Shown here in pieces: positions 41,425-50,919 of a DNA stretch of 64,000 bases. Source of the DNA: JAVBQL01 sp031549085 (lineage in GTDB: Bacteria; Spirochaetota; GWE2-31-10; MWDO01); the NCBI GenBank assembly GCA_031549085.1, contig JAVBQL010000002.1, positions 1-64,000 on the forward strand, read 5' to 3'. Position 1 is the stretch's first letter, and every line of letters starts with the position of its first letter. A program made the position numbers and the translations under genes. Below the pieces are notes generated by a model. It was not told where the DNA came from. It was given only the letters and a program-made list of their open reading frames with translations, and searched no databases.

Positions 41425-43278
41425 ATGTATAACACTTTATTTGATATGCTTACAATCTCAAGAGACAAATTTGGCAGCAAACCACTATTCCATTCAAAAG
41501 TAAACAATGATTATCAATCTATCTCTTATAGTGAATTTTATGAAAAAGTAATTATTACAATGTCAGGTCTTATTGAATCTGGCTTTAAAAGAGGAGATAA
41601 GATCTTTATATTCTGTGATAACCGTATGGAGTGGATGCTCCTAGACTTCGCAATGAGCGGTCTTGGAATTGTCTCAATTCCAAGGGGAACAGATACAGCA
41701 ATTGATGAGGTTTCAACTATATTAAACCATTCCAATGCAAATTATATAATAGTAGAAAATAATAGGGCATATGAGAAGATATCAAAGCTTCTTACAATGC
41801 CAATTATATCAATAGATGATGATATTAAAGATTCATCTTTCAATCTTAGTAAAATTTTAAAGACTGGAGAGGAAAATCTATCCAAAAATAGGCCAATAAT
41901 TGATGATTTAACAAAATCTATAGGTATAGATGACCTTGTAACAATAATATATACATCAGGGACAACTGGAAATCCAAAAGGTGTAATGCTTACACACAGA
42001 AACTTTATACACAACTTAGTTGAAGCTCCAAAACACCTATTCCTTAATGAGAAGGATACAATGCTCTCTGTTCTGCCTATATGGCACATATTTGAGAGGA
42101 CAGTAGAGTATGTTATGATTGAGAAGGGGGCAGCAATTGTCTATTCTAGTATAAAGACATTTGTAAATGACATTAAGGCCACAACTCCAACAATGCTTAT
42201 TGTTGTTCCTCGTATATTGGAATCTTTTTATGAAAAAATATTATACAATATTTCAAAATCATCAATAATAGTTAAATTTCTATTTCACTCTTTCTATTTC
42301 TTTTCAAAACTCTACTTTAGACTTGACTCTTATGTAAAGAGAACACTTCCATTCTGGGAAAAACCAAGTGCTCTCTACACTGCATTCGCTGCTATTGTAA
42401 GATATCTCTTCTGGCCAAGCTACTTTTTGGGTAACAAGTTTATCTTTAAAAGTATTCATAAAATCTTAGGCGGAAAAATGCGTGTTGTTATATCAGGCGG
42501 TGGCTCTCTTCCCAACAACATTGATGAATTCTTTAATATAATAAACATCAGACTTGTGGATGGGTATGGACTAACAGAGACCTCTCCAATAATATGTTTA
42601 AGAAAGCTTCACCATCCAACCATAGGTGTATGCGGTGCTCCAATACCAAATACAGAGACAAAAATTATTGACCCTGAAGGAAAAGAACTTGGCATTGATG
42701 AGAAGGGAGAACTAATCGTTAAAGGAACTTTGGTTACAAAAGGGTACTACAACAACCCAGAAGCAACTGCTAAGGCCATACAAGATGGTTGGTTTCATAC
42801 AGGTGACCTTGTAAAAAGAACATATTTTGATGAGATAAAGGTAATTGGAAGGTTAAAAGATACTATTGTTCTTCTTGGCGGAGAAAACGTTGAGCCAGAG
42901 AAGATTGAGACAATTATTAATAGAGCTGAATATATAGAATCTTCTATTGTGCTTGGACAAAATCAAAAGAGGCTTAAGGCTCTGATAATTCCAAGAAAAG
43001 AGAGAATAATTGATTATGCGAATTCAAAAAAGCTTGATACATCTGATTACAATAAACTTCTTGAGAGTGAAGAGATATACAACCTAATCAAAAATCAGCT
43101 AAATGAGATTGTAAATAATGATAACGAAATAAAGAAATTTGAGAGAATATATGACTTTAAACTCCTTCCAGAATCTTTTGAAGTTGGAAAAGAGCTTACT
43201 CAATCTTTAAAACTAAAAAGACATGTCATCGCTGACCTCCATAAAAAAGTAATAGAAGAGCTTCTAAAAAAGAAATAA
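41425..43278 (+). CDS. AMP-forming long-chain acyl-CoA synthetase
   Basis: A 617-residue adenylate-forming enzyme that activates fatty acids to acyl-CoA (or acyl-ACP) via an acyl-adenylate. The P-loop motif YTSGTTGNPKGVMLTHRN lies at about residues 175-192. Further motifs are DGYGLTETSPI (A5), GWFHTGDLVKR (A7) and the hinge region IKVIGRLKDTIVLLGGENVEPEKIE (A8). A long hydrophobic insertion (about 270-340, FLFHSFYFFSKLYFR...LFWPSYFLG) is common in membrane-associated FadD-type enzymes. RBS: GGCAGGAATTTTAAAA. The length fits the 'AMP-binding protein' group. A bidirectional terminator follows. Confidence 0.93.
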   Translation: MYNTLFDMLTISRDKFGSKPLFHSKVNNDYQSISYSEFYEKVIITMSGLIESGFKRGDKIFIFCDNRMEWMLLDFAMSGLGIVSIPRGTDTAIDEVSTILNHSNANYIIVENNRAYEKISKLLTMPIISIDDDIKDSSFNLSKILKTGEENLSKNRPIIDDLTKSIGIDDLVTIIYTSGTTGNPKGVMLTHRNFIHNLVEAPKHLFLNEKDTMLSVLPIWHIFERTVEYVMIEKGAAIVYSSIKTFVNDIKATTPTMLIVVPRILESFYEKILYNISKSSIIVKFLFHSFYFFSKLYFRLDSYVKRTLPFWEKPSALYTAFAAIVRYLFWPSYFLGNKFIFKSIHKILGGKMRVVISGGGSLPNNIDEFFNIINIRLVDGYGLTETSPIICLRKLHHPTIGVCGAPIPNTETKIIDPEGKELGIDEKGELIVKGTLVTKGYYNNPEATAKAIQDGWFHTGDLVKRTYFDEIKVIGRLKDTIVLLGGENVEPEKIETIINRAEYIESSIVLGQNQKRLKALIIPRKERIIDYANSKKLDTSDYNKLLESEEIYNLIKNQLNEIVNNDNEIKKFERIYDFKLLPESFEVGKELTQSLKLKRHVIADLHKKVIEELLKKK

Positions 43279-43297
43279 GATTAGAGATTGATAATTA

Positions 43298-43327
43298 AAA
43301 AGAGGAGGTTTAACTGCCTCCTCTTTT
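43298..43327. terminator. Bidirectional terminator, convergent genes
   Basis: Seen: AAAAGAGGAGG (43298-43308) pairs perfectly with CCTCCTCTTTT (43317-43327), 8-nt loop, with A and T runs on both sides. It lies between the converging acyl-CoA synthetase and TPR genes. Confidence 0.85.
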
Positions 43328-43358
43328 ATTTTTTATAGTTGGTTATATACTTTATAAT

Positions 43359-46300
43359 TTATAGCACATTAACTGTATAGTCAAGATTGAAATCTTGAAA
43401 CAATATCGGTTCTGTATATCCTGCATCATAGTAGACTGCATTTCTTAAGTTTATATTGGCCTCTTTAATACGTCCCATATCTTTTAGACCACTATTCTCT
43501 TCAGGAGTTAAGAAATCATTAAGCCTGCTTACAGGTGACTCATTAAGCTTTGAGTAGTACTCTATAGAGTCTGCATAGTATTTTGTAGCCATTGTGATAT
43601 ATCTAACTCTCTTGGTTTGCAAATATTTTTGCTGAAGTGCAGCACCCAAGTTGTTTGAAACCTTCATTAAAGTATTTGCTATTATAAAGTCCTCTTTTTT
43701 GTCCATATACATTGGCGAATATATTTGACGAAGCTCATCATAGCGATTGTATGTCTCAAGCAGAACACTTTCAGAAAGATCATAGTTGCCAAGCTGATAG
43801 AGAGTCGTTCCAAGCATAAATTTAAGATTGCTGTTATCAGGGTCTCTATCAAGAAGATCTTTTATTCTCTTATATGAGTCATAATATTGCTCTTTCTTAT
43901 AGTAGAGCCAGCCAAGATTATAGTTCAATGTATCATTTGTAAAGCCTTTTCTCTCAGCCTCCTCATAATTCTTTGCTGCATTTTCATAATCAACTTTGTA
44001 TCTCAAATCAAAATTGGCCAAATTGTAGTAAGGTTTTCCAAAATCTGGGTATGTATTTATTGCTTCAAGGAAATATTCCTCTGCCTGTAGGTTTGCCTTT
44101 GAGTATTTGTCTAAGATCTCTCCAAGATCATTATACATTTTAGCTCTTATCTCTCTATACTTCTTTGACTCATACTTCTTTGGCTCTTGACTCTTCATTA
44201 TTTTGAATCTTGTTATACCATTTTCAAGATGAGTCTTCTCTTCATTATATGCACTCAAATATCTATTGTATCTTGCAAGCTGATAATCGATCTCTGGCAT
44301 ATTTCGCTTGCCAACACTCTTTCCCGCCTTTTCTAAAATCTCTTTTACATGAAACACATCACCCTTTGTTATAAGATATGATGCCAAATTGGTATAAGAA
44401 TCTGGGTTGACTCTATTTTTGAAATTATCTTCTATATAGCCATATGTCTTCATTATATCATCATAGTTCTCTTCCCTTAATGCTACATTAAGCATTCCAA
44501 AAACTGCCCTGCTATTTTTCTTGTTTACATCCAATACATCAAGATAGTAGCTCTTTGCATCATCAAGTTTGCTTCTAACCTCATAAGACCACTCATAATT
44601 TGTATCTGCAACTCCAAGAAGTGCATCAACATTTTTTCTGTTTTTCTTAAGCATCTCATCATATATATTCAATGCTCTCTCATAGTCTCTTATCCCTCTC
44701 TCTGGAGATTTAAAGAAGTCTGCGATCTCAAGCTTAAGCTTATCATTTGGTCTCATTCTAAGTGCAAGAAAATATTTATCTTCTGCATCACCAAACCTCT
44801 TGTAATCTGCATAGGCTCTTGCAAATTTCACAGCCTCATTGTATCTAGGCTGAGTACGGAATCCATCTTTAAAGTATGGTTCAACCTCATCAAACTTCAT
44901 ACTTTTTAGATTGTTATACCCCTCTTTATAATAGGCAGTTGCCCTAAAGGTTGGTTCTATTACAAACAAATATAAAACAACAAGAAGAGCAACCATTACA
45001 AGTGCTGCTGTGATACGTCCTAGTATTGGAAGAACATTTTTCTTGAAGAGATACATAAAAGAATTTTGCTGCTCTTCAAAATCTTGGCCTGTAAACTTCA
45101 AGACACTCAAGTTTGAGAGCGATGTGTCATTTGTTATCTTTTCATATATCTTTATTATTGATTTTGGTCGCTCTCCATCTAATAGAACATCGATAAGCGG
45201 TCTCAACTCGGCATCGCTATATTTATTAGATATTATCTGAGCCATTATCTTCTTCTCTGCCTCTTTAGGAAGAGATTTCAATGTTATTATTATCTGTTTT
45301 ATCTCCTCATCAGATAAAACGATCTCATCTCTGCTTCTATCAACAATTTCAATATCATCGCCTACATTTCTTTTAGCAGCTCTCTCTTTTCCTTTTCTGC
45401 CATCGCTCTCTTTAACAGTTTCACTGCTTGAAGGACGATCTTCTTTAATTTCACTACCACTGTCAGCAGTTTCTGAACTGGAATCACTTGTATGATCAAA
45501 ATCATCATTAAGATCAAAATCATCATGGAAATCAGAATCATCGTGATGTTCTGTATCATAACCATCTTTGTTCTCTTCTAAAATATCAAGATTGTCTTCA
45601 ACATCATATTTAAAATCATCTCCCTTTGATTCACTATCATCAAAAGAGAGATCACTTGAGCCAAAATCAAATTCTTTGCTTAAGTCGTCATCAAATTTTA
45701 TATCGCCACCAATATCAATTTTATTCTCTTCCTCTTTCTTATCATCCTCAAGATCAAAGTTTGGAAGTGTATCTAGAGAGAATTCTTCAATAGGCTCTTC
45801 ATTATTTATAGTAGCCTTTGAATCATCATCAGTTGGAAGATCCAAATTATCCAAATCAGCAAACTCTTCTAATGAATCATTTTTGGTATTATAAGGTTCA
45901 CTATCAAAACTTTCTGCTTCATCATCAAGTTCTCCAACAGAAACTTCATCTTTACTAACCAAATCTTCATCTATAGTATCAAGATCATCAAAACTATCCA
46001 AAGGCTCTTCATCTTTAGTAATTAAGTCTTCATCTATTACATCAGAAGCATCAAAATCTTCTAGAGGTCCTTCATTATTAGTAGTCAAATCTTCATTTGT
46101 TGCATCAGAAGTACCAAAATTTTTGTTAGTAACATCATCTTCATCAACAACTTCATCATCAAGATTGGATATATCAAAATCATCTAAAGGCTCTTCATCT
46201 TTAGTAACTAAATCTTCATCAATTACATCAGTAGTATCAAAATCTTCATTACTATCATTATCTTTATTAATAGACTTATTTTCAATATCAGATATATCAA

Positions 46301-47216
46301 AATCATCAAAAGACTCTTCATTTTTAGTAACCAAATCTTCATCAATTAGATCAAGGTTATCTAAACTGTCCAATGGATCTACATCTTTAGTAGCTAAACC
46401 TTCACTAGTTATATCAGATGAATCAAAATCATCTAAAAGCCCATCATCTTTAGTAACCAAATCTTCATCAATTAGATCAGAACCACTATCTTTGTCACCA
46501 CTATTTTCTATATTATTTTTTACTAAATTAGATTCACTTTCTGAAAGAGGAGCATCCTCCTTAGCTGATATACGTCCAATCTCAAGATTTGATGGATCGA
46601 AATCTAAAAAATCATCATTAGCTAAACTATCTAATATAGATAGATCTTCATTATTATCTGCGTCATCACTATTTTCATTATCTTTTTTATCTATTGAAGA
46701 GGTATCAAATTTTTCATCAAGTCTTGATATGTTATCATCATCATCGATCAAACCATCAAGCATATCATCATCTAAAAAACTTCTGTCATCATTCTCTTTT
46801 CTAGTCTCATCTGCAGATTCACTTTCATCTTTATTACTGCTTTCTGAAGAGCTATTATCTTCTATATCTATATTAGAAGGGGGAGGTGTTGTCTCTGGCT
46901 CAATATCATCAAAAAAGAGAGAATAGTCTTCATTATTAGAGTTGTTTAAATCTGACTCTTTTGTCTCTTCATCAGAGGCTCCAGACTCATCTCCAAAAAG
47001 GAGATTACCCTCTTTAAGGTCATCACTAACATCATTAAGGAATTCATTGGAAAACGCATTCTTTTCCTGCTCTTTTTGTCTTATGGCCTCTTTATCAAGC
47101 TTTTCGGGAATAGGTGTCATATTAAGATCTTCCCTCTTGCCAGCCTTTATTGAGATCTCATCACCAAAAGAAAGCAGCTGATTTCTTAAAAAATCTAAAT
47201 CTTCATATTTAGGCAT
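43359..47216 (-). CDS. Large membrane protein: acidic repeats + TPR
   Basis: A 1285-residue protein in three parts. Residues about 60-620 are extremely acidic, with Asp/Glu/Ser-rich low-complexity sequence. Within about 240-420 there are roughly nine degenerate units of about 20-21 residues with the core DEDLVTKDEEPLDDFD. A single membrane helix lies near residue 735 (ITAALVMVALLVVLYLFVIEP), so the acidic region should be cytoplasmic and the C-terminal part periplasmic. Residues about 755-1265 form a long array of TPR repeats (YYKEGYNNLKSMKFDEVEPYFK, GKPYYNLANFDLRYKVDYENA, NYNLGWLYYKKEQYYDSY). Large spirochete TPR proteins of this kind exist but are uncharacterised. Inferred role: scaffold linking cytoplasm to periplasm. 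Divergent from the CBM48-like gene. Confidence 0.85.
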   Translation of the reverse strand: MPKYEDLDFLRNQLLSFGDEISIKAGKREDLNMTPIPEKLDKEAIRQKEQEKNAFSNEFLNDVSDDLKEGNLLFGDESGASDEETKESDLNNSNNEDYSLFFDDIEPETTPPPSNIDIEDNSSSESSNKDESESADETRKENDDRSFLDDDMLDGLIDDDDNISRLDEKFDTSSIDKKDNENSDDADNNEDLSILDSLANDDFLDFDPSNLEIGRISAKEDAPLSESESNLVKNNIENSGDKDSGSDLIDEDLVTKDDGLLDDFDSSDITSEGLATKDVDPLDSLDNLDLIDEDLVTKNEESFDDFDISDIENKSINKDNDSNEDFDTTDVIDEDLVTKDEEPLDDFDISNLDDEVVDEDDVTNKNFGTSDATNEDLTTNNEGPLEDFDASDVIDEDLITKDEEPLDSFDDLDTIDEDLVSKDEVSVGELDDEAESFDSEPYNTKNDSLEEFADLDNLDLPTDDDSKATINNEEPIEEFSLDTLPNFDLEDDKKEEENKIDIGGDIKFDDDLSKEFDFGSSDLSFDDSESKGDDFKYDVEDNLDILEENKDGYDTEHHDDSDFHDDFDLNDDFDHTSDSSSETADSGSEIKEDRPSSSETVKESDGRKGKERAAKRNVGDDIEIVDRSRDEIVLSDEEIKQIIITLKSLPKEAEKKIMAQIISNKYSDAELRPLIDVLLDGERPKSIIKIYEKITNDTSLSNLSVLKFTGQDFEEQQNSFMYLFKKNVLPILGRITAALVMVALLVVLYLFVIEPTFRATAYYKEGYNNLKSMKFDEVEPYFKDGFRTQPRYNEAVKFARAYADYKRFGDAEDKYFLALRMRPNDKLKLEIADFFKSPERGIRDYERALNIYDEMLKKNRKNVDALLGVADTNYEWSYEVRSKLDDAKSYYLDVLDVNKKNSRAVFGMLNVALREENYDDIMKTYGYIEDNFKNRVNPDSYTNLASYLITKGDVFHVKEILEKAGKSVGKRNMPEIDYQLARYNRYLSAYNEEKTHLENGITRFKIMKSQEPKKYESKKYREIRAKMYNDLGEILDKYSKANLQAEEYFLEAINTYPDFGKPYYNLANFDLRYKVDYENAAKNYEEAERKGFTNDTLNYNLGWLYYKKEQYYDSYKRIKDLLDRDPDNSNLKFMLGTTLYQLGNYDLSESVLLETYNRYDELRQIYSPMYMDKKEDFIIANTLMKVSNNLGAALQQKYLQTKRVRYITMATKYYADSIEYYSKLNESPVSRLNDFLTPEENSGLKDMGRIKEANINLRNAVYYDAGYTEPILFQDFNLDYTVNVL
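45945..46500 (-). repeat. Intragenic ~60-63 bp repeats, acidic region
   Basis: Seen: the plus-strand motif TTTAGTAACCAAATCTTCAT recurs (with variants) near 45947, 46010, 46198, 46321 and 46444, at spacings of 63, 188, 123 and 123 bp, all multiples of about 60-63 bp. They encode the DEDLVTKD core of the acidic repeats, so the repeats are in frame and can expand or contract without a frameshift. Confidence 0.8.
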
Positions 47217-47342
47217 ATTGTTCCAACTCTTTTTACGAATCTAATTAATTACTACTTAAGTTTTTCGGCTAATATCCGATTTTTTAAACATAAAACATAA
47301 AAAATTATACATTTTTTGTTTACTTAAAAGTTTGAGGTAAAA

Positions 47343-48047
47343 ATGTATTCAAAAAGCACTAAACTACTTCTACTCTACATCATTTTTATTTTTGTATCAA
47401 TAAAAACATTCTCTTTGGAAAGATATATAGATCCTGATCTGCTTAGGACAAACTCCCCTCCGCGCTATTTAGAAGATGGTTTTCTCTTAACACTTCCGCC
47501 AAACACTCATGGAAGACCATATCTAAGAATGAACTATGATAACTGGCAGGGGACATACTATTTTGAAAAAAGTTTCTATGGTGTTCCATATATAGTTATA
47601 CCATATGATTTAAACAGTAAAAAATTAATTTATAAAATCAACATAAATGGAGTTTGGTCACTAGACCCTTTAAATAAGAGCGTTGACCTTGATAAGTATG
47701 GTACAGAGCTATCGACTCTCTATGCTCCAAATGAATCAAGGTATCTGTTAACAACCCCTATAATAAAAACTCAACAGGTAAATAGGCATTTAAAAGATGT
47801 TACATTCATATATAAGAATATAGAAGCAAAAGAAGTCAATCTAATCATACATAAAGATAGATGGAATCAATTCTCTAGATCGATGGTATTAAATAGAGAC
47901 GGATATTGGGAGATCACTCTTCCATTCAACAAAGGCGAATACTACTACTACTTTTTGGTTGATGGCAATAAGAAAATTGATATAAATAATAGTAATCGAT
48001 CATATTTTGAGTATCTAAAAGAGCTCTCCGTCTTCTCTATAGAGTAA
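47343..48047 (+). CDS. Exported protein with CBM48-like domain
   Basis: A 234-residue protein. The N-terminal hydrophobic signal region (LLLLYIIFIFVSIKTFS) is followed by residues 27-130, which resemble a beta-rich domain, and a C-terminal domain (about 145-234) with the layout of the early-set/CBM48 (AMPK glycogen-binding or isoamylase N-terminal) fold: VTFIYKNIEAKEVNLIIHKDRW, SRSMVLNRDGYWEITLPFN, then GEYYYYFLVDGNKKIDINNS. The last segment is the family's 'Y-x-F-x-VDG...D..N' hallmark. It carries no catalytic domain, so it may bind glucan or protein at the envelope. Strong GAGGTAA site. Convergent with priA. Confidence 0.75.
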   Translation: MYSKSTKLLLLYIIFIFVSIKTFSLERYIDPDLLRTNSPPRYLEDGFLLTLPPNTHGRPYLRMNYDNWQGTYYFEKSFYGVPYIVIPYDLNSKKLIYKININGVWSLDPLNKSVDLDKYGTELSTLYAPNESRYLLTTPIIKTQQVNRHLKDVTFIYKNIEAKEVNLIIHKDRWNQFSRSMVLNRDGYWEITLPFNKGEYYYYFLVDGNKKIDINNSNRSYFEYLKELSVFSIE

Positions 48048-48070
48048 TTTCTGCTTTTTCAATTAAATTT

Positions 48071-50116
48071 TTAGAATAGATCTTGTGGATCAACATCAAT
48101 TTCAAGTCTATTTTTTGAATTCAGTTTAAAATTTTCTAAAGACAACTTTAGTAGATTTTGAAGACTCTTTATTTTTTTTGATTTCATAAGTATGGAGTAT
48201 CGATACTTATTATTAAGCTTTGATATAGGGGAGGGAGCACTAGGCAAGAGCTCCACATCAGAAAACCCATTTTTATCCCTATTTTCATTCAAAACAGAGT
48301 ATATTTTTTCTATATCAAGAGCAACATCCTCCTCAAGAGGTCCCCTTACAACAATATGAAGAAGTCTATAGAAGGGAGGAAATTTTAAAACCTTTCGATA
48401 TTGAATCTCTTCATTATAAAATTGCTCATAAGAAGATTTCACAGCTGAGGCTATTGAGTAGTGTTCTGGGTTGATGGTCTGTATCATAACAGATGACTCA
48501 CCACCTGCCCTTCCAGCACGGCCTGCCACCTGTGTTACCAGAGCAAAAGTCCTCTCAGAGGCCTTAAAATCTGGAATATTAAGAAGGAGATCAGCATTGA
48601 TTATACCAACAAACCTAATATTTGGGAAATCGAGCCCTTTTGCTATAATTTGAGTACCAACTAATATATCAATCTTACCACCCTCAATGTCAGAAAAAAT
48701 CTGATAGAGCTCATCTTCATCTCTTATAGAGTCATTGTCTATCCTCTTAATGTTAGCAAAACTAAAAGCTTTTTTTATCTCATCTTCAATTCTTTGTGTC
48801 CCAGCACCAAACATTATTAAATTATTCTTTCCACATTTTGGGCAGCTATTTTTAAAATCGGAGGAGAATCCACAGTGGTGGCAAATAAACTTATCTCTGT
48901 TTTTATGATAGATGAGAGAGACACTGCAATTTGGACAGGAGATAATCTCTCCGCAATCTGAACATTTTATAATTGTAGAGAAGCCGCGCCTATTTTGAAA
49001 GAGAACTATCTGCTCTCTTTTTTGTAATCTTCTATTTATCTCATCTACCATCTCACTTGTCATATTTTTAAATGGAGATAGAGAGGAGCTATCCACAACC
49101 TCTATATTTGGAAGAGAGACATTGTTGTACCTATTTTTCAGCTCATAGAGAGAAAAAAATCCACTTTTTGCAAAGTAGTAGGACTCAATACTAGGGGTTG
49201 CACTACCTAAAACTAGAGGGATATCTTTCTTGTTTGAAAGCTGCATTGCAACACTTCTTGCATGAAACCTTGGATTCTCTAAAGATTTGTAGCTTGATTC
49301 GTTCTCCTCATCAATAATAATAAGCCCCAAATTATCAACAGGAGCAAATATTGCATTTCTTGCACCAACAACCACCCTCTTTTTGCTATTCAATATATCA
49401 ATATATTCAGAAAAGCGTCTGCTTTTTGAGAGCCCAGAGTGAAGAATTGCACAGGTAGAGCCAAAGACCTCCCGCAGCCTTAAAAGCGTCTGATAGCTAA
49501 TTGTTATCTCAGGCACAAGAAATATTACTCCTTTGCCAGCCTTCAGCGTATCCTCTATAAGTTTTATATATACCTCTGTTTTTCCAGAACCTGTCACTCC
49601 ATAGAGATAAAACTTTCTCTTTCCATTTTCTATATCTCTATTGATATTCTCATATATCTCTCTCTGCTCTTCTGTTAATATTTTTCTATTATTAATTTCA
49701 TAGTTTTGTTTGCTCTTTTCTGTGAGCTCATCTACTTTAGAAAGGGTCTCTTTTTTTGAAGAGGGATATCTAATGCCTGATGGAATCATCATTGACAGAA
49801 CTTCACCAATTGATGAAAAGTAGTAGTCAGCAATCCATTTTGCCAAATCAATGGCATCACTATTTATAACAGCTTTTTTATCAATTACTTTTAGTATAGG
49901 CTTTATTTCATATGAGTTTTTTTCATTTTCGCTTATCCTCTCTTCTTTAAGGGGGGCTTTGCCAACAACAACACCTCTCATTTTTCTATTACGAAAATTG
50001 ACCCAAACACGGCGATATAAGACATCATCAATTTCAAGATCATCAGGCAGTGAGTAGGTAAATAGTCTATTAATTTTTATAGGAAGTGCAATCTCTACAT
50101 TTTTATTACTGTTCAT
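48071..50116 (-). CDS. priA: Primosomal helicase PriA
   Basis: A superfamily 2 DNA helicase that restarts stalled replication forks. The N-terminal DNA-binding region (VEIALPIKINRLFTYSLPDDL), helicase motifs YGVTGSGKTEVYI (Walker A), IIDEENESSYK (DEEx), LGSATPSIESYY, the zinc-binding block with eight cysteines in CSDCGEIISCPNC...FICHHCGFSSDFKNSCPKC, then GTQIIAKGLDFPN and VAGRAGRAGGESSV. I start it at ATG 50116, where the product begins MNSNKNVEIALP, the usual PriA N-terminus. The frame extends upstream to 50191 inside the neighbouring gene without supporting signals. About 681 residues, normal length. It is coupled by overlap to the UDG gene. Confidence 0.96.
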   Translation of the reverse strand: MNSNKNVEIALPIKINRLFTYSLPDDLEIDDVLYRRVWVNFRNRKMRGVVVGKAPLKEERISENEKNSYEIKPILKVIDKKAVINSDAIDLAKWIADYYFSSIGEVLSMMIPSGIRYPSSKKETLSKVDELTEKSKQNYEINNRKILTEEQREIYENINRDIENGKRKFYLYGVTGSGKTEVYIKLIEDTLKAGKGVIFLVPEITISYQTLLRLREVFGSTCAILHSGLSKSRRFSEYIDILNSKKRVVVGARNAIFAPVDNLGLIIIDEENESSYKSLENPRFHARSVAMQLSNKKDIPLVLGSATPSIESYYFAKSGFFSLYELKNRYNNVSLPNIEVVDSSSLSPFKNMTSEMVDEINRRLQKREQIVLFQNRRGFSTIIKCSDCGEIISCPNCSVSLIYHKNRDKFICHHCGFSSDFKNSCPKCGKNNLIMFGAGTQRIEDEIKKAFSFANIKRIDNDSIRDEDELYQIFSDIEGGKIDILVGTQIIAKGLDFPNIRFVGIINADLLLNIPDFKASERTFALVTQVAGRAGRAGGESSVMIQTINPEHYSIASAVKSSYEQFYNEEIQYRKVLKFPPFYRLLHIVVRGPLEEDVALDIEKIYSVLNENRDKNGFSDVELLPSAPSPISKLNNKYRYSILMKSKKIKSLQNLLKLSLENFKLNSKNRLEIDVDPQDLF

Positions 50117-50903
50117 TAGCTTGTATATAGTTTTTAAATTTTTTAAGCATTGCCCAGAGAGGTTTCTTAAGCTCCTCTCTTGCCTCAACATCCCTAGGGT
50201 GAAAAATAGTAAAAACTTTTATCCCCTTATAATAGAAGAAATCCTCTCTGTTTCCAATAAATGAGAATTGTTTTCCACCTAATTGGGTAGCTACTCTCTC
50301 TCCAAGGCATAAGATAAACTTTGGTTTTATTATATCAATCTGAACTTCTAAATGTTTCATGCAACTACTAATAGAATCTGCAGTAATTTTAAGCCTTTTT
50401 GGATGGCACTTAATCATATGGGTAAAAAAGAGGCTGCTGCTATCAATAGAGATTGCCTCTACCCACTTTTTAAAAGCATTTAGCTCCCTGCCATTTAGAG
50501 GAAGAGCGCTCTCCTCCTCATAATTTGATGAAACATAGTCGGATACAACAACAATATCACTATTTGGGTCACCTGCTCCAGTAACAACTTTTGATTCTGT
50601 TGAGAGAGGACACATCTTACATTTTGAAATTCTCTCAGCAAGCTCTATAATCTCTTTTATCTTTGAACCATCACCTTTTTTATTAGCTCTGTTTGGTAAT
50701 GGAGATATATTTTTTAAATTTTCTCTATCACTCTTCTCTTTAACGCTATCTTTTTCTACAATCTTTTTATCAAAAAAATTTTCTCTGTTCCAGAATGAAA
50801 AATCTATGGACTCATTTTTCTGGAGAAAACCAATCTCCAAATAGTCTGAATATAGATTAACAATTCTATAAAGGCTTTTTGCAATTTCAGATCTTTCTAT
50901 CAA
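50106..50903 (-). CDS. Family 4 uracil-DNA glycosylase-like, degenerate
   Basis: About 265 residues. The C-terminal 190 residues follow the family 4 (Fe-S) UDG fold: the first cluster cysteines in CKMCPLS, the second pair in IKCHPKR and SSCMKHL, then KFILCLGERVATQL and FTIFHPRD. The catalytic motifs are degenerate. Motif A, normally 'GEAPGxxE...G.PF.G', reads SDYVSSNYEEESALPLNGREL, and motif B 'HPS' reads HPRDV, so uracil excision is doubtful. A helical N-terminal extension of about 85 residues is lineage-specific. I choose TTG 50903 because GGAG lies 6 nt upstream, just after the preceding stop. It overlaps the priA start and shares its operon. Confidence 0.75.
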   Translation of the reverse strand: MIERSEIAKSLYRIVNLYSDYLEIGFLQKNESIDFSFWNRENFFDKKIVEKDSVKEKSDRENLKNISPLPNRANKKGDGSKIKEIIELAERISKCKMCPLSTESKVVTGAGDPNSDIVVVSDYVSSNYEEESALPLNGRELNAFKKWVEAISIDSSSLFFTHMIKCHPKRLKITADSISSCMKHLEVQIDIIKPKFILCLGERVATQLGGKQFSFIGNREDFFYYKGIKVFTIFHPRDVEAREELKKPLWAMLKKFKNYIQANEQ

Positions 50904-50919
50904 AGATAGCTCCAAAAGA

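Noticed and set aside
45945..46500. Regularly spaced repeats resembling a CRISPR array
   Set aside because: Spacings are multiples of about 60-63 bp but the 'spacers' are also repetitive, all in frame inside a long minus-strand protein, and there are no cas genes.
46123..46926. Long plus-strand open reading frame (267 codons) opposite the acidic region
   Set aside because: It is the mirror of the GAT/GAA-rich coding strand and reads as Ser/Leu-rich low-complexity sequence. No ribosome binding site, no recognisable domain.
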